Shown in pieces: positions 1 through 10,280 of a stretch of 64,000 bases of DNA. The position numbers were made by a program, and so were the translations under genes. Source of the DNA: Isoetes taiwanensis (lineage: Eukaryota; Streptophyta; Lycopodiopsida; Isoetales; Isoetaceae); assembly GCA_021234155.1 (NCBI GenBank), contig JAJEKV010000033.1, positions 10,984,163 to 11,048,162 on the forward strand. Reading direction: 5' to 3'. Each line of letters begins with the position of its first letter. The stretch's first letter is position 1. The notes under the pieces were generated by a model. It made no database searches. It saw only the letters and a list, made by a program, of their open reading frames with translations, and was not told where the DNA came from.

Positions 1-155
1 AGTGTTTCTAGCTAGTTTGTCATTGGTTTTTACCGTTTGTTCATCTGATATACTGATATCTGATATCTTCTTCCTTCTGATAACTGACGGCAAGTTGCAC
101 ACTGGATACAAGTCTGATATAAATCTGAGCTGATACAATCTAATAGTCTGTGAGG

Positions 156-1054
156 ATGGGAAAAGTTCCTGTGGCTAAGAGGAAATACAGTGCTCTTGAT
201 GTTGCTAATGGTAGACAGAGGACTCTTGGGTTTAGTAGGATCAGAATGCCTAATGATGAAGAGGTATTAGAAGAATCAATTGCAGCAGTAAACGAAGTTG
301 AAGTAGAAGATTCAGAAAGCATTAGAGTGAAGAAAGTTGCACTAGCAAAGAAGAAATGGCAGCCAGATTGGAAGGATAAATGGAGATGGTTAGAATTTGA
401 TGAGAATGAAGGGTTGATCTTTTGCACATTATGTAAAAAAAATAGGTACTGTAAGAACCCATTTGGCAAAGGGGGCAGCTCCAATTTCAAAACTTCAAGC
501 TTTCATAATCATGGAGGAAGTGAAGAACATAAGCATTCCATATCTCTGCAAGAGGTGAGAAATGGTGAGCAGCTTTCACTTGGAGCTACACAAAGGAGGA
601 ATCAAGAAATTGTAGATAAAAATGTTGCTGTGCTATTTAGATGTGCTTACTTTCTTGCCAAATTTGCTCCATTTAGAAGATTCACTGAATTACTTCAACT
701 AGAGAGATTGAATGGCAATAAGGATGTGCCAAGCATGTATAATAGTGAAGAAGTTTTCAAGACACATGGGGTATAATTTATGGTCATCCAATTTGGAAAG
801 ACGAGTTTCCCAATTTGCTAAAAGTGGCCACTATTGGTATGATACAATGTTGCAGCACAGCTAGTTGCGAACGTGGATTTAGTAGAATAAACTTGGTGAA
901 GACAAAATTCAGAAACAGATTGTCCACTACAACACTTGATGAGCTTGTCAGGATTTCTTTAGAAGGGCCTGAAATAGAAGGGTTTGACTTTGCTGCTGCT
1001 GTACGTGCTTGGAAAGAGAATTCTCATTACAGGCAAATCTATACAAATGCATGA
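156..1054 (+). pseudogene. hAT-type transposase, internally deleted (N-terminal zinc finger plus C-terminal dimerisation domain)
   Basis: Two open segments in different frames belong to one decayed hAT-superfamily transposase. The first runs from the ATG at 156 to the stop at 774-776 (206 residues). It carries a basic N-terminus and a TTF/BED-like zinc finger: W-x6-W near WKDKWRWLEFDE, then CTLCKK and a distal H-N-H-G-G-S-x-x-H pattern. The second is open from about 779 to the TGA at 1054. It has the hAT C-terminal dimerisation signature (STASCERGFSRIN, then K-x-R-N-R-L and L-x-x-L-V-R-I-S-x-E-G-P). The central RNase H-like catalytic domain, normally several hundred residues, is missing, and the junction near 770-780 also shifts frame. 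It therefore cannot encode an active transposase. Such deletion derivatives are typical non-autonomous hAT copies. No terminal inverted repeats were identified; the 5' end may lie left of the window. Confidence 0.75.
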
Positions 1055-2172
1055 TCTTATGTAAAATTTGTTAAAAAGTAACTTTCTAGTGATCCTTTTG
1101 TAAATCTTTGTTAAAGGAAAAGTTCCTACTGAATTTTGTAGCAGAAGGGCCAATCCGGCTCAAATTTCTATAATCCTAATGGTTTTGTGAACGTAAGGCT
1201 TTTTTCCTATTTAAAAAAAAATGTTTGTTATACACTGGTTACTATAGAAGATCCCCCCAAACCCTCTTCTCCATGAGCAAGCAACAAAAGCCTAGCCCCA
1301 CCATGCATCTGCCAGCTGAGACGGCCCGCCATGCAGCATGAGGATTGTCTCCATCGAATCTGCCTATTATCTAGAGCAAATCTTTGCTATTGTCTCTAGC
1401 AAATTTCATATTCGCTATAGCAAATCTCCTTGCCTCCCCGGTTAAAACTAGGGAGCCAATAAAGTGCGCACTCTTAGATGGCGCCTACAAATGTTGACAC
1501 TAAGTAAGAAATAAAACCAACATGAATAATGGTTTATCTCCCATGGAGTATTAGGCATGATGGCGATGCATAAGTACTACAAATGTTGACACTTACAACA
1601 TGGATATTGGTTTATCTCCCATAGAGTATTAGGCATGATGACACTGAATAAAGTATTTTTCATGAGCTAATATGGTTTACGTTTTCACTTTTATTTCTTT
1701 TAGTTATTTCAGCTATGACAGTTAGTTGCATTAAATATTTCTGGTGAACTAGTTGATTGCTGGGCTTTGGAGCGAGCTGCTCCTTTAGCACATATATGTC
1801 ACAGCCACAATTCATTTGTTCCACATCCCCTTATTAATTTGTGTTTCCCACATTGTCCTCTGAGAGTACATTTAGGTGCTGCAGCCATGTCTGACCTTGG
1901 CAGATAAAGGCCAGTTCTCACCTCAATCCATATCTATTCATCTTTGTTGCCTGTCTGTTTATCCTTTGGACATAGATTGTCTCTGCTGCTGGCCCAGTTC
2001 GAGTTTGCGCACCTCGAAGGTATGTCACACCTTAAATTTTTTATTTCCCCTTTTTCTTTTTTCCTTGTAGAATTTATAAAGAACCTAAAGTGGTTTATAG
2101 CTTTAATGGATAACCGAAAGAAGATATCTAGATTGTGTTGAATGAGGAAACTTATGCGCATGAGGAAGGATT
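1055..2172. other. Non-coding spacer between the hAT remnant and the NCL gene
   Basis: No gene is supported here. The stretch is AT-rich and contains several partly repeated motifs: GCAAAT-like repeats near 1370-1430 and the imperfect tandem repeat at 1485-1642. Short open frames at 1876-2161 show no recognisable domain. The last few hundred bases lie just 3' of the minus-strand NCL stop codon and probably include its 3' UTR and terminator, but no polyadenylation signal was pinned down. Confidence 0.5.
1485..1642. repeat. Imperfect tandem repeat, 2 copies, period about 92 bp
   Basis: Both copies begin with ACAAATGTTGACACT and share TGGTTTATCTCCCAT followed by AGAGTATTAGGCATGATG-like sequence. 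The second copy starts near 1577 and lacks part of the middle of the first. It is a local duplication with no coding content. Confidence 0.7.
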
Positions 2173-5100
2173 TTAGGTCCAGTGAAGAACATAGTCAAAG
2201 ATAACAACCATGCCAACAGAGATGGGGTAAAGGGCCAAGGCAAGGATGCCCATCCAGAGTGGAAAAGTGGTTCTTGTTCCTCCTAATATCCCCACCACAA
2301 TGGTAACTACTGCAATGGTTGTCACTTCAGCTGAGAAGTTCCAATCCAACCCGCGGATTACAACCAAAGCTAGGAATATTCCAAGATGCAAGGTATGATT
2401 TAAAGCTACTGCACAATAGATCTGTAAACCACCCAAGTATTAGAACATGGACAACACCAACATCATTAGGCATCATTAGGCAGAGGTTGGTTCAAGATGG
2501 AAACCTGAGAGCATGCCATTGACATGTTCCTCTTCTTTTTGCGAGATGCAAATATTAGATAAGAAGCTGCTGCACTTGAATTGGTTGCTAACGGTGTCGC
2601 GATGAAGGATATAAAGAAAGATGGAATTTTGGTAGCAGTTGAAAAGCTAGTGATGGCATTCACTAGAGGGCCTGAAAACACCGCAGCTACTGCAGCACCA
2701 CATAGTTTGATAATTGATGCCTTGAATATTACCATCCCTTGACTAGGGGCCTGCTGTGAATCATCACCTTCATCTTCATCATCAGAAACTTTTTGGGCTC
2801 CATCTAACAGAGCTTCTACATGTCTTCTAGCTTCCTGGAGACCACAGTAATATCTCAGACCGAATAATTTAGTTCAGACCCAAGGTCAAATTGTTTAAGG
2901 TCTAAACTAACAAACCTGTGATTCTTCCCTCCAGAACACGGGTTTATGTACATGGGAAGACCTCTCCTTTGCTTTGGCAATAATAGATGTTACCCACTTC
3001 AACATGCCGTCATTAAACTCTGCTTGTTGAATATACCCATCATTAGAGAAATCAAAATCACTCATCCATTTTTTGGCTTGCTCGTCTATAGACAAGTGCT
3101 CATCTAAATTATCTGAAGAAACTCCCAGACCCACAAGAAATGCTTTCAGCTCCTTTTCGGAAAGCTTCTCGTCACTACCTTTATCGATGGCTTTGAAAAG
3201 TCTGTAAGCATACAGATTAATGTTGCCAATATTATATTTTGCACTTCTCCACTTAAATTGTAAAATTTAATATAACAGGATATACTCGTTTAGATTCATA
3301 CAAAAATACTTACTTATCAATTGTTGCCATGTTTGGTGTTTTTCCATCTTCTAACACTAGGCTTCGAAATTGGCCACTTGAATGAATAACTGCTCTATAT
3401 AGAATAGAAGTTCTCCAAAGATGGTCTTTTGCCATAAATATCCTCCTTTCATGAATCCAGGGATAAAATACCTGTGAATGCCATGGTTGACGCTTAGAAA
3501 CAATCCCAATGCATGAATGTTATAAAATCTAAATTAATTGTTAAGTGTTTGTGGAGCAAATCAGAATGATCCTTCATAAGTCTAACTATGGAATCAATCA
3601 CTTCAAAGATGTTAAAGTAGGGCATATGGGTGATTTATAAACAAAGCATCGAATGAGCTCTCACTGAAAATTTGACATGAATACCAGAATTCCCCCACAG
3701 ATTGGCCAATGAAAACTGAGTCCAAAACTAAAAAGACACATGGAAAAAGGCTCTCTGTGAACGAATACATTATGGGAGACAATGAACTCATTGGGCTAAA
3801 GCTTATACATGATAAAAAAGTTAGGAGTTTCAAGTTACAGAACCTGGATGGCACAGAAAATGAGTAGCCCAAGGAACGCCAGCCCACAGCCTATTGTTGC
3901 AAATAGATATAAAAGTTGGGGCTTATTAATTGCATCTGGAATCTGTGCAATTATGTAGGGTAAAACCGCGATTGTCATAATCCAAGCTGCCACTCTTGTT
4001 TTCCGATCTGTTGAAACTCCAGTATCTACAACATGGCCATTGATCAGTTGATACACATTTGTGTAATTTCTTAAGATGACCTTTTTATACACAAATGTCA
4101 AATCTGACAGGTACATATTTTGTAGAAAATGCTTACTGCAGATGTCAAACTTCCTTGTTAGTCTGCCATCTTTAGCTCGACTAGCTTCATACAGATCACA
4201 ACGACCAACTATATGAGAACTGCCCCAGATGAGTGTGAGCCACATGACAGTTGATCCAGCAAGGAGACCCATTCCCACCTGAATTTGTGACTTTACATCC
4301 TCTGCATTTGCTGCCAATCCTGAGGCTGCATGCCACAAAATAATGTAAGGAAACATCTAAGGTTGCAAATTCTCTAGATTTAAAGTGCTAACATTTATGC
4401 ACATAATATCAATGAAACCGTACCTGAGACGTTAAGATGACATATGTTTAAGATGGAACTACATGAGATTATTTCAGAAACTTAATTGATGGCATCTATA
4501 CCCTTACATTCTCATAGTATTCTTGCAGTAAACTAGTATAGTAAGCTCCAGGTCAATGGACATCTCAACAGAACGAAGTCAACTAAATTTCTTATTTCTC
4601 TAGATTTAAATGCACATAATATCAAAGGTACTGTGCCATAAGATATCAAGATGATACATATTTAAGATGGAGAGGCTCCTACATGAGATTATTCAGAAAC
4701 TTATGGATGGCATCTACACCATTACGGTCACAAACTCTGTAAACTACCCATTGGAAGGTCCACTCCATGTAAAAGGTCAACTGAAAAGTTAGCTAGTTTT
4801 CTTTTTTTTAATCAAAACGAGACTGACATTGGCAATATCCTGTTTAACATCTGATAAGAAAGCTTACAGAGTAAGAGGAGCATATCAGGTAGGGCACCCA
4901 GAATGGAAAGAAGTACCCCAACAATCCCTGGGCTCGAAACACTCAGCAACATCTCACCCGCTTTAGCCATGATCTGGGCAGCTGTAAACATGAGGAGTAC
5001 ATAGAATACCAACAGGAACAAGTTTCCGAAAACTGTGTCTGAACAAGGCAGGAACCCATATTTTTTCACGCAATGCAGATTGGAATGAATATAGGTCTCT

Positions 5101-5249
5101 GAATCTGAGACTAATGCATCAGAGGAAATTTTCTGAATGGCTGCATAAGTAGTTTCTTGCTCCTGTGCAAAAATGGGTCCGATCAAAGTCAAGGAGCTGA
5201 AGATGATCAAACAGATTAGTCCTCTGGAAGGCCGATCTAGAACTTCCAT
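2173..5249 (-). CDS. NCL: Sodium/calcium exchanger with EF-hands, NCL type
   Basis: This is a membrane Ca2+/cation antiporter with two Na_Ca_ex domains flanking a cytosolic EF-hand pair, the plant NCL architecture. Exons by GT/AG and phase: 5249-4868, 4325-3844, 3471-3314, 3201-2916, 2834-2505 and 2421-2173 (stop TAA). The ATG at 5249 opens a signal-peptide-like segment (LICLIIFSSLTLIGPIFA). Exon 1 has YGFLPCSDTVFGN and PGIVG, and exon 2 has VGMGLLAGSTVMWLT, the first exchanger repeat. Exon 4 holds two EF loops, DKGSDEKLSEKE and DFSNDGYIQQAE, both with acidic residues at positions 1, 5 and 12. Exon 5 has PLATNSSAAAS followed by SRKKKRN, the second exchanger repeat. Exon 6 ends in FSAEV and RTTFPLW. 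A GTAAGC...TTGTAG interval of 111 bp inside exon 2 (4136-4026) is probably a further, phase-neutral intron. Removing it gives 591 residues, close to the known plant NCL length of about 585. Family knowledge suggests vacuolar or endomembrane Ca2+ efflux and a role in salt and calcium homeostasis. All key motifs are present and no lesion was seen. Confidence 0.9.
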
Positions 5250-7269
5250 GTAGAAAAAGCTACCAGTAAGTTCCAACTTGTGAAGCTCAAATTAATGAGG
5301 CCAAACCAAAAGAATTGCCTAGACCTTGGTAATGAATGAAATGCGTCAAAATCTAGAAACAGATAGAATAGAATTGATGGGATGTCTTAAAACTACAGCA
5401 AAAAACAAAATGACATCCAAGAAAGTAAAAGATAATGACATCCAACCTGCCGTAAAAAGGCAGCGAACATTGCCAGCCTTTTCAGATTTCGACGATTGTG
5501 CCTTATCCATAAAGAATATCGATACATGGTGTTAATTTGGGGGCACCAGTGCAGTAAGTGTTTAAAAAGTCATATAAGCTTGAGCAGTACTTCTTTCTAG
5601 GGTATGGTCGCCGGGTTTCGCGCAGATAAGAGGCGCGCACCCATTAATATGTCAAAAAATTGTCCAATCGGAGCAATCCAGGTATCACTGGATACCTAAT
5701 CAGATACTCTACAAGCCTATCAAAAAATTGCGCTTAAATTATAAACCGTTAGCAAGTTATGGGCCTCCAAAGTTAGAGGGGTCTAAGTGCCCCCATTGCG
5801 GTATATCCAACCACTTGCGCCAGGCGTACGACCCCCTTCTAAGCCCCCCAGCGGCCCCTGCCACTGCGGGCTGCACCCTATCTATCGCGCCAGATCCCGC
5901 GATCGCCATTATGGCATCGGTGGGGCGCGGGGGGCTCAACCCTTGGACGCGTGCCAACGGTCCGTCCCGCGTGCCTAACCCTACCCACGTCGTCATGGCA
6001 CCTCACCTTTAGGCCTCACGCGGATCTCGCGGTCGCGCAGCCCGGAGCCTCCATCATGACCCAACGGACCATCATTCGAGGATCACGAGGGACCATCATT
6101 CCCAATTTGGCCCTATCTCGAGGGTTTTCTTGAGGCAATATCTCCTCGAAACGTTTCGTCTACCCCCTAAATCGGCTTCCTGTAAACGATTTGAAAGGGT
6201 TACGGCTACTAATCCCTCGCACAAATGGGGTCAGATCCCTCATCATCTCGAATTCGGGTATAAAAAGAATTGGCCTTGCATTCTAGTGATCATCCCAGCG
6301 GTGGCGCTTTTCGGTCGTAGAATCGCCCGTCAGCGGCTTCGAGCACTTTCGGTCCGTCGTCAAGGTTACAGTCCTATCCATTCTGGGTTGCATTCTGGGT
6401 GCATGTATTCTATCTAACCTTTCTTTTCCTGTAATGCAGCATCATGGAAGGTTCCTGGCGAAAGGGACAAGGAATCCATGGAGGGGGTTACCGTAAGCCC
6501 CCCCCTCGCCACGCCCCCCATCAAAGAAGCGGGGCGTCGCTATTACGATGCCTGCGGTGCGGATGAGGAAGTGGGATCTTTACTTTGAAGAAGCTATGCA
6601 GTTAACCGAAAGAAATTTACTGGCTGCTGCGGGCTCCAACCTTAATGTCCTGGTCACACCCGAGATATGTGACCAGATTCAACATGCTAAAGGGGAGCAC
6701 GATCTGGTCCACTGCCAAGTGACAGTAGCCGAGGGAGATAATGTCAAGTTCGAGAGCCCAATCAATCATGGGAACTAAGAGCTTCTGGTGAACCATGGCA
6801 CAGATCTGGACGACCCTTATAGGCTAGGCCGAAGTTTTTTTTCATTTTTTTCCTTGCTGTATTTTGAAACAGGCTGTAATTTTTTTGCTGCCATCTTGGA
6901 TTAGCCTACCTAGTGTTTTGTGAATGCAAATATTTGCATGAACCATGTATTTGCCCCCTATTTCAAATGGAATGTAATTGCCTGCTGGTATTCCCAAAAC
7001 AGTTTGTGTTCATGTATTTACCTATTCAATTTATGTCCATTTGGTTGCTCAAATAAAACAAAACATGTTTGCTTGCTTAACAAAATCTTCAGAGTCATCC
7101 TCATTAAGCAAAATACTTTGGTATCTCAGATTACTCTTCTACTGTCTCATCAGAATCGTATGCATCCTGTTCTGCTAAGGCCGTGTTCAAATGCAGCTCT
7201 GGCGTTGCCTCATTTACCTGCAATACCAAAAGTAAGAGGCAAAGATTGAACAGAACATTGCAGCAATGA
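5250..7269. other. Intergenic stretch with a GC-rich island and a TATA-like site; no recognised gene
   Basis: The first 300 bases are upstream of NCL and probably hold its promoter. A short plus-strand open frame at 5326-5535 is lysine-rich and unrecognised. From about 5755 to 6120 the composition turns sharply GC-rich and CpG-rich, unlike the AT-rich surroundings, as in a recently arrived element or promoter-like island. A TATA-like GTATAAAAAG lies near 6255. A plus-strand frame at 6548-6778 (76 residues) has no recognised domain. T-rich runs near 6835-6880 could be a transcript end. Together this could be a decayed transposon with its own promoter, but nothing identifies the family. Confidence 0.35.
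6254..6263 (+). promoter_or_regulatory. TATA-box-like element
   Basis: GTATAAAAAG lies about 290 bp upstream of the small open frame at 6548 and just after the GC-rich island. It is a good TATA-box match in the right orientation, but no transcript is known, so this is only a candidate. Confidence 0.25.
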
Positions 7270-7782
7270 CTACCTACTGCTTACCTGTGCAGTCCTCCAT
7301 GTTCTAAAGAAGCCCTCATCCATGCCCCTTGCTGTAGCAAGAGCTTCAGCACCAACTCCAATCTCAGCCATTTCTCGAATGTGTCTGGCCTTGTCAATTG
7401 CCCTGACTTCATCATTTTCTGGTCCCGTGTTTGCTGCTGCATAGTCTATCCATCCCTGTGTATCCATCCTCATCGAATTAGCTAAGGGGTTGAATGTTCT
7501 TTGTTTGGTGGTAAGGTCCCATCTCTTCAAAGGTGAACGGATGTTGCTGACCTTGTTGGGTGTAGGCCTGACCAAAGGGATGCAACCCTCTATGCTAATT
7601 GATTGAGGATGCACCCCATCTCCCTCACATATGTGGGTGTCTTCTAGGCGCACCCTATGTCCGGTGGTCCGTGTTCGAGGAGCTACTAACTGTTCAACAC
7701 ACACACTTTCTTTGTCCGGTACTTGGATGACCCCCACCTCGTCATTTTGGGCTGCTGGGCACACAAGTCTCCCAATTGTCAT
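7270..7782 (-). CDS. Unrecognised open frame downstream of the Tigger/pogo transposase
   Basis: This is an open frame of up to 170 residues on the same strand as, and 3' of, the DDE transposase. The C-terminal half is charged and helical-looking (RAIDKARHIREMAEIGVGAEA), and no family is recognised. Its first residue comes from a non-ATG start in the frame call, so the true start is unknown. Because it shares the transposase strand and lies inside what may be the same element, it could be an accessory frame or a distal exon of it. It could also be a chance open frame. No catalytic or membrane motif is visible. Confidence 0.3.
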   Translation of the reverse strand: MTIGRLVCPAAQNDEVGVIQVPDKESVCVEQLVAPRTRTTGHRVRLEDTHICEGDGVHPQSISIEGCIPLVRPTPNKVSNIRSPLKRWDLTTKQRTFNPLANSMRMDTQGWIDYAAANTGPENDEVRAIDKARHIREMAEIGVGAEALATARGMDEGFFRTWRTAQVSSR

Positions 7783-8176
7783 CCTCCCTAATGACCTGCC
7801 TTGCCCTGCCTTGCCTTTCTCTCATCCTTTTCATTGCAGCCAACCTCCTGGCCTTTGCTGCCTCATTCAATGGCCTTTGGTAGCCAAAGATGCTCTCTCA
7901 CCCTGCGGATTGCCCTGGCTGATACATTAATGCCCTCGACCTTCCGGTGCTCTTACGCTCCAAAGCCTCGCTTGCTTCCTACTTTTCTCTCTAACCTATT
8001 TGCGGCGGCTTCGCGCTGGCGGCTTCTTCCTTCTCGACCTTCCTCCCCGCTGCCTCCACTTTCTTAAGAGCGGGTTCTTTGGACCTTAATTCTCTCGGCC
8101 GCTCTCTTCTTGCTTTTTCTCAGGCGCAAGTGCTTGGCGAGAATTCATTGCTACTAATGTGTACTCTTCCATGCGG

Positions 8177-9920
8177 TTAGGTGCAATGTCCCTCCTCCTC
8201 CTTATTACATCTTGGGTTCCTTGACTTGGGGCAACTTTGAGATGCTTGCTTGGCTCTTCTTGGGTTGATCACCGCCACACCGGGGACCAAGACTTGCTGG
8301 CACGGATTGAAATCAGCAGCAACCCTATGGAACAAGACTTGCTGCATTGTTCCCAAACTATTTGCTGCATGGTCACATGTGGCTTGCACATGTTCCTCCC
8401 ATTGCAAGTCAACTTCTTGCATGTTGAAACCCTCTATGTTCAGCCCTTGGTCACATGGTTGACCAATTGGTTCAACTCTATCAACATCATCTATGTGTGC
8501 ACTCTCGTTTGCTGCAGGTTGCACAATGGGGGCAGCCACTCCATCATTAATTCCAAGTGGTTGATCGGGTAATGGTGCTGGCACATAAACTTCCTCTTGC
8601 ACAAGCCTGTTGCCTTCCTTTCCAGGCACTACCCTTGTTGCATTGAATGGCCAAATCCCTGTAGCCATGAAACCAGCTCTAATATTTGCCACTGTTAACC
8701 CTGCAGCCATGGACATGGATATCAATTCAGCTATGTCCTCCTTCTTAGGTTCAGATCTGCCTTTTCTTACCATGTATTCAGCCCTCAACCTTTTGAATAC
8801 TGCCTTGAAAGGAGCAAAGCATGAGACATCTAATGGCTGCAGCCTATGTGATGTATGTGCAGGTAATAATGCAAAATGTATTCCCATGTCTTTGGCTGCC
8901 AGTATGACATCCAATTCTACATGGCTTCCATGCCCATCAAGCAAGATTAGATGTGGTCTTTCAGGTGACACTCCTCCAAGCACTCTACATTGGAAGTGAG
9001 ACAACCAAGACTTGAAGAGTTCAGTTGTCATCCAAGCTGACTCCTGGACAGCCTGAATTGCCCCCTCTTCACACCTGGATATGTTGTCCTGCCTCATCCT
9101 AGTTCCCTTGAAAATGTACATACTGGGTATTCTAAACCCTTCTGCATTTACACACACTAAGATTGTAACCCATTCCCTGGTATTCATCACCACCTCACTA
9201 ACCCTATTCTCACCTTTCCTTGCAATTATCTTTAGCCCCTTTACTTTCCTAGCTTGGATCCCGGTCTCATCTGCATTCCAGATCCTTGAAGGAGGGAAGT
9301 TATACTCATCATATATTTCTTTAAGGCCTGAGTAGAACCTATCCAAGTTTTCTTGGTTCATAGCCCGGGCACGTGAGACATCTAGAGTCTCTGCACTCCT
9401 AAGGGAGATTTCAGGATGGCGCTGCTTGAATAATTTCCACCACTTTCCACCTGGAACCCCTTCGAAGGCTGGATTGTTCTCCTTCGCCATTTCTGCTGCA
9501 CGCTCCTTGACCGATGACAAGGTCACGCCCATCCCCTGTTCTGCCCTCCCTATGGCCCAATCCACAAGTTCCTTTTCTTGGGATGGTGTTAAGATCTGGA
9601 TGTCTATCGTCTTGTGGGAAATTCGCCCATACAACCCGGTCTCGATGGATGATTACGGGATACCGGATCGCCTAGAAGCTTCTCTAATTGAAATACCATG
9701 TTCACTCACCTCATCAAGAGCGTCTTGCATCTGCTCCCTCAGATCCATTGGCCTCTTCTTATTGGCTTCCTCGTCATTGTAGCACCAGATCCGCTAGTCT
9801 GAGGAGGCTTCTTCTTTGTTCTAGGCGCGGAAACTTCGCTTGCTTTGGGCGTTCTGCCCCCCCTCTGGCTCCTCCCGGCGCTGTAGCATCGATCCCTGGT
9901 CGAGCTCTAGTGGACACCAT
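8177..9920 (-). pseudogene. Tigger/pogo-type DDE transposase with premature stop and N-terminal frameshifts
   Basis: The main open part (9634 to 8177, 485 codons) has a CENP-B-type DNA-binding region (GGKWWKLFKQRHPEISLR) and then a DDE_1 superfamily catalytic core. The core shows the expected acidic triad: IWNADETG, LILLDGHGSH and LQPLDVSCFAPFK. The family cuts and pastes Tc1/mariner/pogo elements at TA. Upstream in the same frame lies a Psq-type helix-turn-helix (MDLREQMQDALDEV... then EASRRSGIP, about 9765-9660), separated from the rest by a single in-frame TAA at about 9658. Further upstream a Met-Val-Ser-Thr start at 9920 and a basic linker lie in two other frames, so there are also at least two frameshifts. 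The catalytic residues are intact, so decay is recent or confined to the N-terminus. The C-terminus continues in a shifted frame below 8177 as a lysine/glutamate-rich coil. Terminal inverted repeats were searched for by eye near 7180 and 10270 and not established. Confidence 0.85.
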
Positions 9921-10280
9921 TGGTCTCCTCTTCGGCGACAGCAGGTGATCAGCTGAGTAACAAGCCGGAATCACGGATCGATGCGCGAATTTCTTGTTCC
10001 TTCATAATCATCACGATTGCCCATCTCATCTGCATGCATTGTGGCTGAAATTTCTTGGCCAGCCCCCATTGAATCATGCCTCGGAATGGGCATGTTCGGG
10101 GGTTCCCATGTGCGCGATGACTGGATGTGGGGCTCGCGATCCATGGACTCTCGGCCCACGAAGTCGCGACACCTGGTGCGCGTTCAGGAGGGACTGTGGG
10201 GTGGCGCAGAGGTGGCGTTTGGTACCACAGGGTACGGTAGGTCCGCGGTGGCGGGCGACCATACCCTAATCCAAGTATAA
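9921..10280. other. GC-rich flank of the Tigger/pogo element
   Basis: This is a CpG-rich segment with many GGCCC-like and CGCG motifs, in contrast to the AT-rich sequence after 10280. It probably contains the 5' UTR and end of the transposase element. The overlapping open frames on both strands are a by-product of high GC and have no recognised domain. Confidence 0.35.

Noticed and set aside
5728-6133. Overlapping GC-rich open frames on both strands
   Set aside because: High GC lowers stop frequency; no frame has a recognisable domain or conserved pattern.
8237-9782. Plus-strand open frames across the transposase
   Set aside because: They are antisense shadows of the DDE coding frame; the minus strand carries the recognisable motifs.
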